This document shows, one piece after another, positions 45,260 to 57,400 of a stretch of 64,000 nt of DNA (position 1 is its first letter; every line of letters starts with the position of its first letter). Under the pieces are notes generated by a model. That model saw nothing but the letters and a program-made list of their open reading frames with translations. It made no database searches and was not told the DNA's origin. Position numbers and translations under genes: made by a program. The stretch lies in the NCBI GenBank assembly GCA_038380435.1, contig JAWZYU010000025.1:46570691-46634690 (forward strand), read 5' to 3'. The DNA comes from Ryuthela nishihirai (taxonomy: Eukaryota > Arthropoda > Arachnida > Araneae > Heptathelidae).

Positions 45260-46160
45260 AATTTTCTTCCTCTTCATTGCTGCTAGGCACAATCAAACAA
45301 GAATATTTTCTCTGTTGCAGAATAGCTTCACCTTCTGAACTTTCTTCTGTAACATCTAGATTTCATGTGCCTTCTGCTCTCTTTAAAAAATCAGTAATTT
45401 GGGTTCATTTACTTTTGCTTGATAGATCTTTGTAAATTTCATGGTATGGAGTTAAGCATTTCTGAAGCTCCCATTTGAACTTTGTGCTTCTTTCAGTCAA
45501 AGAATCTGCCTTCAAAAAATAAGATTCTAATTTCTTGGCTAAGTACATGCCTTCCCATATGCTTTTTAGTGTAAAATTTGGAATTTCAGAATTTTTATCT
45601 GTGTTATCATCCTCTGAATTGATTTGACTTACCTCTAATGCCATTTCCACAATCTGTTTCAACAGCTTCTTTTTCTACCAGTAATTCTTGAACATCTTCA
45701 GTTGTCATATCATCAAACCCTTCCCCTCCTACCGACTTAGCAAGTTCTACTACAGCACCAATTCCGTTTTCTGCCGGTTCAACCATATTTCCTGAAAGAG
45801 GTGATTCTGGCCATACATTTTTCCAACTTACATTTAATACTGAGAGCTTTACTTCTTTGAGTGATAAAATTACGATTCCAAAGTGGCATGAAATTAAAAA
45901 CTGGGCAAGTTTGTGATTGATAAAGTTGATTGATCAAAAGTAGCCCGAGGAGATTGAAATTGGAACTGCATGCTTTGAAGTTACATTTTTTAATGGTATC
46001 AAACCCCACACAAAGGCTCAAAAATACTGTGTTGTATGAGGTTTGCCACAATTCTCTAACCATGATGTGTGAGATTTGCTGCAATTCTTTAACCATGTTG
46101 TGCAAGGTTTGCTGAAATTCTCTAACCATGTTAGAGTGAAACCGTGTTGTAGGAGTACAG
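45260..46160 (-). pseudogene. Tigger/pogo-type transposase relic (C-terminal part)
   Basis: On the minus strand the recognisable run is 'VSWKNVWPESPLSGN' (near 45820), then 'DDMTTEDVQELLVEKE' (45715-45665), and 'LTERSTKFKWELQKCLTPYH' with 'EIYKDLSSKSK' (45490-45405), the helical C-terminal end of Tigger transposases (W..LWPE; ELTTE-type; acidic/helical end). Frames shift at 45660 and near 45780. The DDE catalytic part is not seen. The flanks contain CATGTTATATGG-type words typical of Tigger subterminal sequence. Confidence 0.6.
46040..46138 (+). repeat. 33-bp tandem repeat, three units
   Basis: Three units of 'gaggtttgcyrcaattctctaaccatgttgtg'-type sequence, each differing at 3-5 positions. 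Confidence 0.85.
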
Positions 46161-46199
46161 TGTTATATGGAGGTTGTCCGTATTTCTTAATTTTTAAGT

Positions 46200-47390
46200 C
46201 AAATTACCTTGACCTTTTATCATTTCCTGAAAGTGAATGAGGTTTTGGATAAGGAAACAAAAAGCCTTAGCAATGAAATTGGTTCTATGGTTAGAAGGGC
46301 AATTTCATCAAGAGTGTTATACCCTCCCACTTCTTCATGGCTATGCTGAGGTTGTTTTCTCCGTATTCCAGTAAAAAATTTTATTTTTTAAACAATTATT
46401 AGTTTTTGAGCCTATATTGAATAGTTTTCAAATAGTAACTCCAATAACTTGGCTGTGCCACTTTGAAGATATTGATGTTTTTAAGTCTTGGTGCATCAAC
46501 TTTTCAGCACCTAGTCAAGATCTCTAATATTCAACACCTAAAGAAAAAAATTCGTAATGTTCAGTAAACAAAAAGCAGCAAAGAAAGTATTCCTCCATTT
46601 CATAAATAGGACAAAAATCCCATCAATGTGATTTTCCATCAATCACTTTAAAATATAACATACTGAAAAGAATCATTAAAAGGAATAAAAATCATGTTTT
46701 GATTAATATATATAAAACTGTTTTTACTCGTTAGGTTTCATAAAATTAAGCCTTAATTGCATAGTCTGATCTATTTTACCTCTGTACCAGAGTAAAAAAG
46801 TCTTACTAAAATCAGTATGTTGGTAAATTAAATTTTTTTCATGAAATCCAGAATTAAATTCTGTTTAATTTGGTATATGACATGGCCTATTTCTATTAAT
46901 TGGTTTTTGTTTAAAAATCTCTAAAGTTGACTTGCTTATTTGGACTCAACGCAGGTTACATAAAAATGGATTTTTCTCAAAGTATAGTACTAAGAAAAAA
47001 AAATAAGAAAAAACAGAGCAATTTTCTTGTTTCAAGTAAAACTTTATTTTTCTGTTATTCAGAAATAAATAACCTTTCTATTCATATGCCTTACAATTAT
47101 TTCTGTCTACTAGTTTGTTTTTTAAATAAATTTTTATTTGCATTACCAGATGCATTTTTTTACTATATGACTCTAAAAAAATCTATTATAATAAAAGTAG
47201 TAGTCTTTTTTTTGTTAACTATTTTAATTTTCAGAAAATCCAGAATTAAATGCTAATTAATTTGGCATATAACATGACATAATTCCTTTCATTTATTTGG
47301 CAAAGAAATTCTAATTTTTTTTGGTTGAGTGAGCATAGTGAATGGTTTTACATCCAGTGGATATTTTTTCAATAATAAAAACTGGTTTTA
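46200..47390. other. AT-rich right half of the TTAA element
   Basis: Holds AT-rich DNA with a word repeated twice ('ccagaattaaat.ct.atta' at 46849 and 47232, each followed by 'atttgg.atat.acatg'), an old internal duplication. The open frame at 46927-47256 has no known domain and is A/T-biased. Confidence 0.45.
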
Positions 47391-47409
47391 CATCCCTGGA
47401 AGGGTTAAA

Positions 47410-48460
47410 ACATTGATGGTACACAAAAGAACAATTGCAATCAATAACTAAAATCAGTGAAACAAGTTCATACAAAAAGGTTAATCTAAATGTAAAATCT
47501 TCAATAAATATAAACAGTACTTTTTACAGCACTAAATTATCATTTTTAACTCTGTGATTCACTTTATTATCTAAGCTTAAGCAGAAATGTACTAGACTAT
47601 TATCAATACATGCTAACAACAGGAGCCTGAGAGAGCTGAGATAGGGCCTAGGCCAGTAACAAATGCAGGGTTCTCACCTCATTCTTAAAACCAGATAAAT
47701 ACATGAATATATTTAATAAATACTTTAGAAAATCATATTTTTTTTTCATTTATTAAAAGAAATTTAAATTATATATAAAAACAATTACAGCATTCTTCAA
47801 TTTACACATTATTTACATTTGTTCCCATATAATTTTATAAATAGCATGTATTATTTGTGATTCCCTAGGCTAGGAGCCTAGGCCAAAATACCCGGAGCCC
47901 TTTATCTGGGCTACTCAACAAATTAGCTCCAATGATGCATTCAATTATGTGCCAAAACATCACACTAACCTTGTAAATGAATTTCTTAGTGTAATCTTTA
48001 AAACATAGTTTAAGATTGCTCAAAATTCACCTTTAACACTCTGAAAACAAAGTAATGACTTTTATGTGCTATAAAATAGATGTTGTGCAATAAGTATGAC
48101 CTTAGAGCACAATATAAACAAACTGCCAAATATTTTTTTAAGTTATTTTTAGTATATTGTAAAGAACCGTTTACATTTTATATTTCTTTTCAATGGCTTT
48201 CATCAATGGAATAAGGTTTTAAACCTTATTGCATTGCTCAACAATATAAGCTTTCACTAAGGTCTTTTCTGGTTTTTGAAATTTGTTATTCAAAAATGAA
48301 AATGGAAGAATGCTGAACCTTTTCGCATTTTATTGTTTACTAATGAAATTTTATTTTTGTTTACATATTCTAATGAGATCTAATCTGGTCAGTAGATGGT
48401 TGAATAAAATGTTGATGTTCATGAGAAAGCCCAATGCATAATAAAAATAATAAATTACTA
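47410..48460. other. AT-rich DNA, nothing recognised
   Basis: Short CTAGGCT-type palindromes near 47860-47900. No gene. Confidence 0.45.
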
Positions 48461-48469
48461 AAAAAACAA

Positions 48470-48655
48470 TAAATTACCCCTCAAACAGTTGCTTTTCACA
48501 GAAAACAAGAGCCTGTCAGTTTAATATGGAAGAGAAAAGAACTGTTAGAAAGGTGAGACCAGCAGAAAGACAACACAAACATCTATGCCTTACTGGAGCT
48601 TGAACCCAGGTCACTCTGATCAGTAGCCCAGCAAGCTAACTAATCACCTACTGGG
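48470..48655 (-). repeat. SINE-A copy, strongly diverged
   Basis: On the minus strand: 'ttagcttgctgggctactgatcag', 'cctgggttcaagctcc', 'aaggcatagatgtttgtgtt', 'aaactgacaggctct' and 'gcaactgtttgagggg' align with SINE-A from head to tail at roughly 75-80%. The oldest SINE-A copy in the window. Confidence 0.7.
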
Positions 48656-48659
48656 AGTT

Positions 48660-49250
48660 TAGTGAATTTTAGCACCAACTGTTCAACAGAACTACCATTC
48701 TAAGTAAGGAAAATATACATCATCCAATTTCTGCATTAGGAGCTGGTTCAATGATTCAGGAGACAGGATGTATGATAGACTTACCCTGATGCAGATACCA
48801 AGTTTTTGAAGAAACTGTTACTAATGTCCATGCCACACTCTAACACAGCCCTAGGAAGCACATTCATTGAGATCAAGAGAACCACACATACCTAGAACAA
48901 CAGTATATAAAATCTTGCATGAGATAACACCTTTATGCTTATAAATTGTTGATACTTCAAGTCCTACAACCAAATGACAAACCTCAAACCTACAAATTTC
49001 CATGTTCCAAAATAAACTAAGTTGATGAAAACTATTAGAACTAAAAATGAGTGTTATTGCCTTACAAAGATACCTTTCAAGTGTCTGGATACAATAACCA
49101 TTATAATGTGTAAATATAGCATTCTGATTCTTGGTATGGACTAATACCCAATAAGATGATAAAATAATTTAACTTCACCTCCCACTCCCACTCTGGCAAA
49201 AGCTAAAAGAAATTATTAGTTCATGAGTTTTATACTGAATGGTTAAAAAA
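48660..49250. other. Intronic DNA, nothing recognised
   Basis: No coding or repeat signal seen. Confidence 0.45.
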
Positions 49251-49253
49251 TGT

Positions 49254-49872
49254 TTAACCTTCCCCTCTCTAAAAGTCTTGACTATGTTACTCTAAGTGAG
49301 AATGAATTTTTTTTTTTTTTGCTTTATTCTACCTAACTTGTAGGCACACATTGGCATAAAGAGCCCCAAAGTCCCCAACAACCAAACAGGAAATAAGAAA
49401 GTGTTGCTCCACTGCCCTAAACAGGACAGAAAGCTTCCATTAGTGGAACAGTGCAAAATCACTCTGTGCAATTCTGGTCCATGTTTTTAAAGTGTATCAT
49501 AGTAAAAAAAATATATTAAAAAAGTCCCATTTCCAGTAATTTTTTTTTAATATTATTCAGAAAATTTTCTTCTTACTGATATATAGCTATTTATGTCATT
49601 AGATTTTCCAGAATTAAGCTTTAATTGCAATGCTAGCTACAACTTGCAATAGCTTATATTGCAATGCTCCCCTTTTGGGTAGAAATTTTATTTTTATGAA
49701 ATTAAAAATGAAATGGAGAATAATTTGGTATATGGCATGACTTAGCTCTTTTAATTATTTATTTGGCAAAAAAAATTCTGTGAAATTAATTTTTTTTGGC
49801 TCAGCAAAGTAAAAAAATAGTTGGTCCCTGGATTCATTTCACTTTTTCACATTGGACATGGGAAGGATTTAG
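49254..49872. mobile_element. Possible shorter relative of the TTAA element
   Basis: The left edge TTAACCTTCCCC and right edge 'catgggaaggattta' resemble, imperfectly, the ends of the 4.27-kb element. The segment 'taatttggtatatggcatgacttagct' before the right edge matches 47260. It could be a 0.6-kb MITE of the same family. Confidence 0.35.
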
Positions 49873-50075
49873 CAACAAATAGAAAAAAGGTTTGGCATTC
49901 TGCCAGTTTCCATTCACTTACAGCCAATTTTTAAGACAAGAAAAAGATTTGTGGCCATGCTATAAATTTAGATTAATTATTCTACCTATAAGTAAAATTG
50001 AAAAAATTTAGAGCATTCACTGTGTAACAATGCAAACCACAAATATATATTAAATCCATGAAAGACAAATAATAC

Positions 50076-50156
50076 CTTATCTTGCTGAAGTGAAGAAAAA
50101 CTATGAGTTTCCCTGTGTAAAGCTTTGTCCAAATGGCACATTTCATGAAGACGCTC
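50076..50156 (-). CDS. Host gene exon 2 (coiled coil)
   Basis: The acceptor 'aaaattttcag' and donor 'gataag/gtatta' bound an 81-bp exon of 27 codons: ERLHEMCHLDKALHRETHSF followed by SSLQQDK. It is in phase 0 at both ends and reads on from exon 1, which ends EEEKDLQ. Hydrophobic residues L, M, L, L, F, L are spaced as in heptads. No other feature. Confidence 0.77.
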
Positions 50157-50261
50157 CTGAAAATTTTATAAATAAATTAAAAAAAGTATGCATTTGCATT
50201 CATATTAATTGTCATATAATATGTACTGAAGGTAGAAAATGTTCATATCATCAATTAGAGG

Positions 50262-50365
50262 AGATCTTGATCGGTGGCAGGTAGCTCAGTGGTCAGAGCA
50301 CCTGACATGTTATCAGGTCATGGGTTCGTATCCCACCCGGCTCAAGACAATTTTTCCTCTAAAAT
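50262..50365 (+). repeat. SINE-C copy (tRNA-like head)
   Basis: 'GGTAGCTCAGTGGTCAGAGCA' (A-box side), stem CCTGA...TCAGG and 'GGGTTCGTATCCCACCCGG' (B-box side), then 'caagacaatttttcctcta'. This is the best-preserved SINE-C head in the window. The same flank 'gaggagatcttgatcgg' precedes it as at 3297. Confidence 0.78.
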
Positions 50366-50369
50366 TTGA

Positions 50370-51330
50370 ATTGAATCAAAAATGGTAATTACTTAGTGTA
50401 TACCAAAAAAAAAGTAGAGTTTATTCAATATTTAATAGTTTACTCATATAAACACTTTTTATCAATAATTAGAACAAGTGATATATGCATATTACAAAAT
50501 ATTAAACATGCAAGAAATAAGAAATACATATTTGCTTAAATTCATTTCAATTAATATAATCTCCCTTTTAACTATACAGCTTTGGAAATAATTAAAAGAA
50601 CAACTTAAATAATTATTCATTTTCATTTATCAAAAATGAAAATGACGAAAATAAAACACAGATGAGCTGCTAAAATTTGCATATGAAAAAATTCATATTA
50701 CACAAATAATATGAGAGGAAATGCATAAATTAAATAATGAAATAACAAACTTTCAATACAAATATAGAACTGTTGAAACCCATAATCTATGATTGTACTA
50801 AAAGTGCTATGAATTTAATTCAAATAAAATAGATGAATTTATAAAACTTATGGGTTGAAACTACTAAAAAATTGAAGGCATTAAAGGAACAAAATAAAAC
50901 ATTTAGAAGCAAGTAGTAAGTTGCAAGAAAAATGAATAGAAAATTTTGAACAAGAAGTGAGAGACTTTCATCAATATAGCAGATTTGAAAATATAAAAAT
51001 AAATGGACATATTGAAAGCCAAACAAAAACGTATCAGAAATTGTTTACAAAATTGGGGAAGCTACTAAAATTAAAAACAAAAATATTAAATTCAAAGTAG
51101 CACACTGAATTACAACACAAAATGAAAAGAAACCCAAGCGAGCAATAGTTCAGTTTAATTTCAAATAGAAGAGAAATCTCTGCTTAGCAAAGTGGAGATT
51201 AGTCTGACGATAAAAAGTAAAGACTTGGGAATTTCTAAAAGTGAAGAATACATCCTATATAGGTGAACATTTAATGCCAGAAATAAAAAAAAATATATGA
51301 AGAAATTAAGGAATCAAAGTAACTATAAAT
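50370..51330. other. AT-rich DNA, nothing recognised
   Basis: Very A-rich on the plus strand. No gene or repeat recognised. Confidence 0.45.
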
Positions 51331-51339
51331 TTATTTAGG

Positions 51340-51718
51340 TTTAGTTGTTTTACCTCTGAGTGGCACTTTTTTGCACACACAATGGGTTAAATGGCCAGTT
51401 AAAAAGGACCCCGAGGGCTCAGAGAAGGTTGGGGAAGGAGACCCACTGGATAGTTGTTGGGAGACACATGTTAGTCTCCCCTGAAAGCCATCTGAATGTT
51501 ATTTAAAATACACAGGGTATGGCTCTCCTGCACACTTCAACCACAACTTAACCTACCATCTAATGAATGGCAGTCTTTCCAAGCTCATCAATGTCCCCTA
51601 CTGCCTGAGGGAAGGAAGTTTTGCAAAGAAAAATCTCAATGCTGACACAGGTGGGACTTGAACCTGGGAACTGCAGATTATGAGCCTAGCATGCTACTGA
51701 CTGAGCTACCCCTACCCC
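51340..51718 (-). repeat. SINE-B copy 5
   Basis: Full-length but diverged. Flanking 'aatttatttagg' and 'aattcatttggg' (51328-51339 and 51719-51730) form a 12-bp duplication with two mismatches, so this is an older copy. Confidence 0.83.
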
Positions 51719-51719
51719 A

Positions 51720-52780
51720 ATTCATTTGGGGAGTAGACAGAAAATTTATTTGTGGAAAGATGAATATTCTAGAAGCATTAAATAATTTTTTTTTTCTATT
51801 TTTGGATGATGGATTTTTGACTATAGAAGAATGATTTAAATATCAATCCACAGTAAATTCACAGATTACCTGTAGAAATAGACATCAACAATAGTTAAAG
51901 CAACTGAAAAAAATTATCGCTGATGTGGCAGGAATCGAACCCGCAACTCTCTTTAAATATGTTACAATAATGGGTCTTAAGATTTATTAGTAATATTATT
52001 GAACCTATTTTTTACACAATCCTATTCTTGTCCTTGATGAAAAATTATTTACTCTGTTGCATATGATTGTCTATTCAAAAAAAAGGTTAATTTTTTTATG
52101 CATAATGAAATTATCTCTTAATATTATTATTTATCTGAAATCTGGGCGAAAGACAATGAAATTGCAATGTATCATGGAAAGTTACAGCACATGTTATAAA
52201 TGTGGTAACATAAATAGAGCTGGAAGTGTAATAGTATTTTTTTAAGAACTGCTTAGATGCAAATCAGATTGTAATAGATATTGTTTTTTTTAAATACAAA
52301 TTAAAATGCATTATTTATTGATATCCATTTACAGTTCACCAAGTTTGGATAAAAAAAAATTCATTAAAAATTTGCATGACTTATTCTTGAAACTTACAAA
52401 ATAATCTTATGTTAACATGGATTTAGAAAATAATAGTATTATAGGATGTACTGTAATATGGTTATGTCACTTGGATTTATTCACTGTATAAAAACACCAA
52501 CAAGATATACTAATTCTTCATGTATCGATCATATACTAGAAAACTAACAAATCACAACGATACAAATTTAAATATGAATAAATCAAATGTAATGTATCAT
52601 TATATGACAGTGATACAATATAAAAATCTTTTAAATGAAAAACACTCTTGTCAAACAAAGGAAATTATAGACAATAAGCAACTTGAAATTTTACCTAGTT
52701 ATAAGAATTATTTGTGGATACACAAACAAATGTAGATGCTTCAGTAGTAATGAATCACAGGACATGTTCTGTAGACATGG
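51720..52780. other. AT-rich DNA with a lone tRNA-like fragment
   Basis: Near 51923, 'tggcaggaatcgaacccgc' is a tRNA T-arm-like sequence on the minus strand without an A box. Nothing else recognised. Confidence 0.4.
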
Positions 52781-52807
52781 AACTCATGAAATAATAAGCT
52801 GAAAAAA

Positions 52808-52893
52808 AATTGGTTTTGCCATGAGTGGGATTCAAACCTATGTCTACTGGAAACATGCCAGTTATGCTAACCACTACACCATCATCAGCTAAT
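52808..52893 (-). repeat. SINE-D tRNA-like head, inverted copy
   Basis: On the minus strand: 'gatggtgtagtggttagcat', 'aactggcatgtttcc' and 'ggtttgaatcccactcatgg', then 'aaaaccaattttttttcagc'. It faces the tandem pair at 52942-53525. Confidence 0.75.
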
Positions 52894-52941
52894 GTTTTTT
52901 CAGCCAGTATGTTCTTAGCCAGTAACTTCTGTTTTATTTAT

Positions 52942-53240
52942 GATTCTTTATTACTGAATTATTGATTTAATGCCATGAGAATGACTGACAAATATTAAAG
53001 TCCATCTCTATGTTGCAACAGAGTTGTCGACTTTCCCAGATATATGGCTCCACTGTGCGAATCAAACAAATAAATCCAGAAAGTTTATATGTCACACTCG
53101 CTGAAAAAATGTTAGCCGATGAAGGTGTAGTAGTTAGCATAACTGGCATGTTTCCATGAGACATGGGTTCGAATCCCACTCGTGGCAAAACCAATTTTTT
53201 TCAGATTTTTCACGGGTTCCATGTCTACAAGACGTGTTGT
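52942..53240 (+). repeat. SINE-D tandem unit 1
   Basis: About 299 bp starting 'gattctttattactgaatta' with tRNA-like head at 53111-53186 ('ggttcgaatcccactcg' B box). Unit 2 follows directly, head to tail, at about 90% identity. Confidence 0.85.
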
Positions 53241-53525
53241 GATTCTTTACTACTGAATTATTGATTTAATGACTTGAGTGTGAGTGACAAATATTAAATT
53301 CCATCTCTATGTGGTAACACAGTTGTCTACTTTTCCAGATAGATGGCGCCACTGTGCGAATCAAATAAATCGGAAAGTTTATTTGTCACACTGTCTGAAA
53401 AAAATGTTAGCCGATGATGGTGTAGTGGTTAGCATAACTGGCACATTTCCAGGAAATGTGGGTTCGAATCCCACTCAGAGTAAAACCAATTTTTTTTAGC
53501 TTATTATTTCATGAGTTACATGTAG
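53241..53525 (+). repeat. SINE-D tandem unit 2
   Basis: Starts 'gattctttactactgaatta'; tRNA-like head at 53406-53481 with 'gtgtagtggttagcat' and 'ggttcgaatcccactc'. Ends with 'aaaccaattttttttagc' as the inverted copy does. Confidence 0.85.
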
Positions 53526-53529
53526 ACAC

Positions 53530-53990
53530 ACTTTTTGAAACATTTCACAATCACTTTATGAAATTCATAACAAAAGTACATTTAAAACATTGGATAAAAA
53601 AGGAGTTATTGACAAAGATAAATGAGAAAAATAAATTATATAAAATAATGCAAAAAAGATCCTGGGGACACTTAACTGTCAGCTATTCACTACATTCAGA
53701 AAAAAGTTAACTAACAGACAAGATTTGCAAAGAAGAATTATTACATATAATTTATAGAAATATATTTACTCCACCTACAACTAACATTAAAGCAATGGTA
53801 AACTATAAATAACAAATTAATATGTCAAAATAATTTTAGCAAAATTAAAGTACAGGAAAATCTATTATTGCTTGAAGAGAACAAATGCAAGACTGCTGAA
53901 TATTTCATTGATCATTTTGTTAATATAGCCTCTGACATAATTTGTAAAATGCCAAATTACCAATGTTTTTTATTCTTTACCAAATAAATC
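53530..53990. other. AT-rich DNA, nothing recognised
   Basis: No feature seen before the Tc1-like terminus. Confidence 0.45.
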
Positions 53991-53992
53991 TA

Positions 53993-54412
53993 CAGCGGTT
54001 TATCAAAATAACGGAAACACTGACGGGGACTGGATTACAAACAACACACTGCATGCATATCACAGGGATGACAACACCCATGATGTGAGATAAACAAGAG
54101 AATTATGATTTTGCCTATCACATAGCAGTGCATAGGCACAGGTGAAACAGCTGTTGTGGTGTAATTGTCGACAATGTCAGATCTCAGTGACTTTCAAAAA
54201 AGCATGATCATTGGTGTGCATCTTGCAGGAGGCTTCAGTATCCAGAACGGCGGAAATAGTAGGTGTAACACAGGAACTGTATCGAAGATTACGACTATTA
54301 AAAAAAACCAAGGTGTTGCCACCAAAGGAGTAAATTGTGGACACCATATGAAGTTTTCGGATAGGGATAGGCGAATGTTGGCACAGATTGTACAATGGAA
54401 GCACAAGACCAC
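53993..54412 (+). pseudogene. Tc1-like transposase, N-terminal part
   Basis: The 5' end reads TA then 'cagcggtttatcaaaataac', a Tc1-type terminus. The protein starts at 54174 (MSDLSDFQKSMIIGVHLAGG) and keeps the second HTH-like part ending 'KFSDRDRRMLAQIVQWKHKT'. This matches the paired-type DNA-binding domain opening of Tc1 transposases (MSDLSDFQ-type start). It is cut off at 54412 by the 3' tail of LINE H. A frame-shifted stretch in the middle (codons 22-50) shows decay. Confidence 0.78.
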
Positions 54413-57400
54413 CATCATCATCATCCTCAAGCAGCCATGGGCTACAGAGTTCCAACCACACCGTGCAGCTTAATTCTCCAAGCATATCTATCCTGAGCTA
54501 CATCTGCTGCATCTAGCCACTGCACACAAATTCTAACAAGGTCCTGTTTGACATTGTCTGCCCACTGCATCCTAGGTTTCCACCTCCTTCTGAGGCCTCT
54601 AGACATACTGCTCATAACCCTATTCACCAATCTATAATTATTCATACGGGAAACATGGCTAAACCAGCGGAGTCTCTCTATGCACAATATGCTGCTTAAA
54701 AGAGGTTGCAGACTCCTTTGCCTAACCTCATCATTAGTTACAAAGTTAAACCACCTAATACCCAAGATACTACATAAGCATCTAGAATCAAAAGCATCTA
54801 GTTTTCTGTTATCTTGTTTACACAGCATCCAAGTTTCACTACCATAACTAACCCTAGAAAGAACCAAACTATTATACAGTCTAATTTTAGTCTTTAGGTG
54901 TATACGCCTATTTCTCCACACTCTCCATAGATTCTTAAAAGTCCCGGCAGCAACCCCTATTCCTCTGTTAATCTCATGCCGCACACCACCAGTATCTGTT
55001 ACGTAGCTCCCAAGATAATTAAACTGTGACACCTGCTGAAGCCTGCAACCATTCAGATTAACTGAATCACAACCTGCCTGACCAATTTTACTCACTCTAG
55101 TTTTCTCTCTGTTTATAACCAAACCTACTATTACCATCAGTCTCATCAACAGCTCGAATGAGAGAGTTAATCTCATCAACATCATTTGCCAAAAGGGCTA
55201 AATCATCAGCTAATCTAAATCAGAAATTTTCTTATCTCCAGTCCATTTAAGGCCAAAATCTTTCCCTTGAAGTGAATTTTGCGTAACATAATCAATATCC
55301 AAACTAAAGAGAAAAGGAGACAAAATGCACCCTTGTCGTACATCAGAAGTAATGCTAAACCAATTGCTACAAGCCTTACCAACTCTCACACACGACTCAG
55401 TGTTATTATAGAGAGTTTTCATTATGTTAACTAACTTGACAGGTATACCATATGATCTCACAATTAACCACAAATTAGGATGATCAACAGAGTCGAAAGC
55501 CTTTTTGAAATCAACAAAGCTAGCAACCAAATGTTTCTGAAACTCTAAACATTTCTCAAGAATCTGCCTAATTGAAAATATCTGATCCACACATCTCCTA
55601 CCACTTCTGAATCCACATTGCTCATCATGCAATTGACTGTCAACCAGATTCTTAATTCTATTAAGCACAATCATGGAAAGAACTTTACCTGGAACAGAAA
55701 GTAGGCTTATATCCCTATAATTATCACAAGAACTGCAATCACCTTTTTTGAAAATAGGGATAACAATAGCTCTGGTAAAATCCTTAGGAACCATGCCTTT
55801 ATCATAAAACATATTCAGAATTTCAGTCATCCAAGTGGTAACTGAAACATTCCAAGCTCTAAGCATTTCGGTAGTAATTTCATCTACCCCTGGGGATTTA
55901 TGTAGTTTAAGTTTAGAAACAGCCAAAATAACTTCAGATTGTGTTATAGGGACAACATTAAAGCCACCAATGCATCTATCATCATTGCAAACAATGGGAG
56001 TAGAACTAACCACATTGTTTAGAACATCACTGAAATGCTCAGCCCACCTAGCCATGACAGAATCCTCCCCTTCTATAACCATACCTTGTTTATCCATCAA
56101 TCCTTGTATGCCTGTCCATTTCCTACCACATAAAACATAAACTATCTGGTACAGCTCTCTGCTGTTGTGCTGCCTAACTGCTTCCTCAGCTTTGTCAGGC
56201 AAGCCATCAAGCCAAAGATTCTTATCAGTAACTAACTAATCCTTTACACGTTTATTAAGCTCTCTGTAATCCTTTCTATTAGGACTAGTAGGGTATTGAT
56301 TAAGGACATTCCTGCAGTTCCTTCTTTCTGAAATAAGCTCAAGTGCCTTATCACTTAAATAATTCTGCGTCCTCTGCTCCTTTTTTCCTAAAGGAGTACT
56401 GTTAGTTTCCAAAAAAGCCTGTTTAAAACGGCCCCATTCTTCCTCAACTTCAGTAGTAAGTGAACCATGACTGTCATAATGACTAAGTAACCTATCATGG
56501 TAAGCTTTAGCTATAACTGGGTCTTTCTGAGCTTCAGTATTAAAGGTAAAATTTTTAACCCTAACACAACACTTTTTAAGTTTAAGTTGCAAGACACTTT
56601 TAACAAGGTAATGGTCAGATTCAATTTCAGCTCCCCTATATGCCCTGGTATTCCTAACAGAACTAGCCCATTTGCTGTTAATTAATATGCAATCAATCAC
56701 ATTCTTATGCAGCCCATCAGGTGAAACCCATGTGTATTTATGTATGTAGTGGTGTTTGTAATATGTGTTAGTTATTCTGAAACCATTGAGTTTACTTACC
56801 TGTAGGAGACGTTGTTCATTGCCATTGCAGCTACCAATAACAAAAGGGCCTATCACCCCTCCCCAAAGGTTAGAATCAGTACCAACTTTGGCATTGAAGT
56901 CACCTAGATCAAGAGTAATATCTCCTTTCTTGACAGAATTCAAAATATCCTGAAGTTGTCCGTAACACCTATCCTTCTCATCCTCATCAGCATCCTCAGT
57001 GGGGATATAACAGCAGATAACATTCAAGTCTTTAATGCTTGTCTGAAATTTTGCTGTAAGAAACCTTTCATTAATGCACTCATATCCTGGAAGAGCATCA
57101 CTAGCATGTCTGCTGAGCAGCAGACCCACGCCTTGGTGATGCTTGCCATCCTCCCTCCCTATAAAGAGAAATTTAAAGTTATTTTTAAGTATCTCCCTTT
57201 ACCTGTCCATCTGGTCTCTTGCAAGCCTAGAATATCTAGGTTATAGTGCTGTAATTGCTGCGTGAGGACATCAAGAGAATAATATCTATATAATGTCCTC
57301 ACATTCCACGTTCCTGCAGAGAGATAATGGATTTTTAAAGAAACTAGGTTTTGAGATAGGTAGGGCCAACAATATCAAACAGACCTCTGATCGCAGGCAT

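Larger units (their letters stand above)
43139..47408. mobile_element. TTAA-flanked piggyBac-like composite element (4.27 kb)
   Basis: The left edge reads TTAA then CCCTTCCAGGG (43139-43153) and the right edge CCCTGGAAGGG then TTAA (47394-47408): 11-bp perfect inverted repeats inside TTAA duplications, the signature of piggyBac-type transposons. No piggyBac transposase was recognised in it. It contains a 380-bp foldback (43841-44218), a Tigger relic (45260-46160) and long AT-rich sequence. Its right-end sequence ('aatttggcatataacatgac', 47260) recurs at 49720, suggesting a family. The element may be non-autonomous and loaded with later insertions. Confidence 0.5.

Noticed and set aside
46927..47256. 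109-aa open frame
   Set aside because: It sits in an A/T-biased part of the TTAA element, with hydrophobic/low-complexity translation and no start context.
50275..50345. tRNA gene
   Set aside because: A and B boxes are present, but the anticodon loop lacks U33 and the flanks match SINE-C copies elsewhere.
53406..53481. tRNA gene
   Set aside because: It recurs three times within 700 bp with the same body; acceptor pairing is poor. Called SINE-D.
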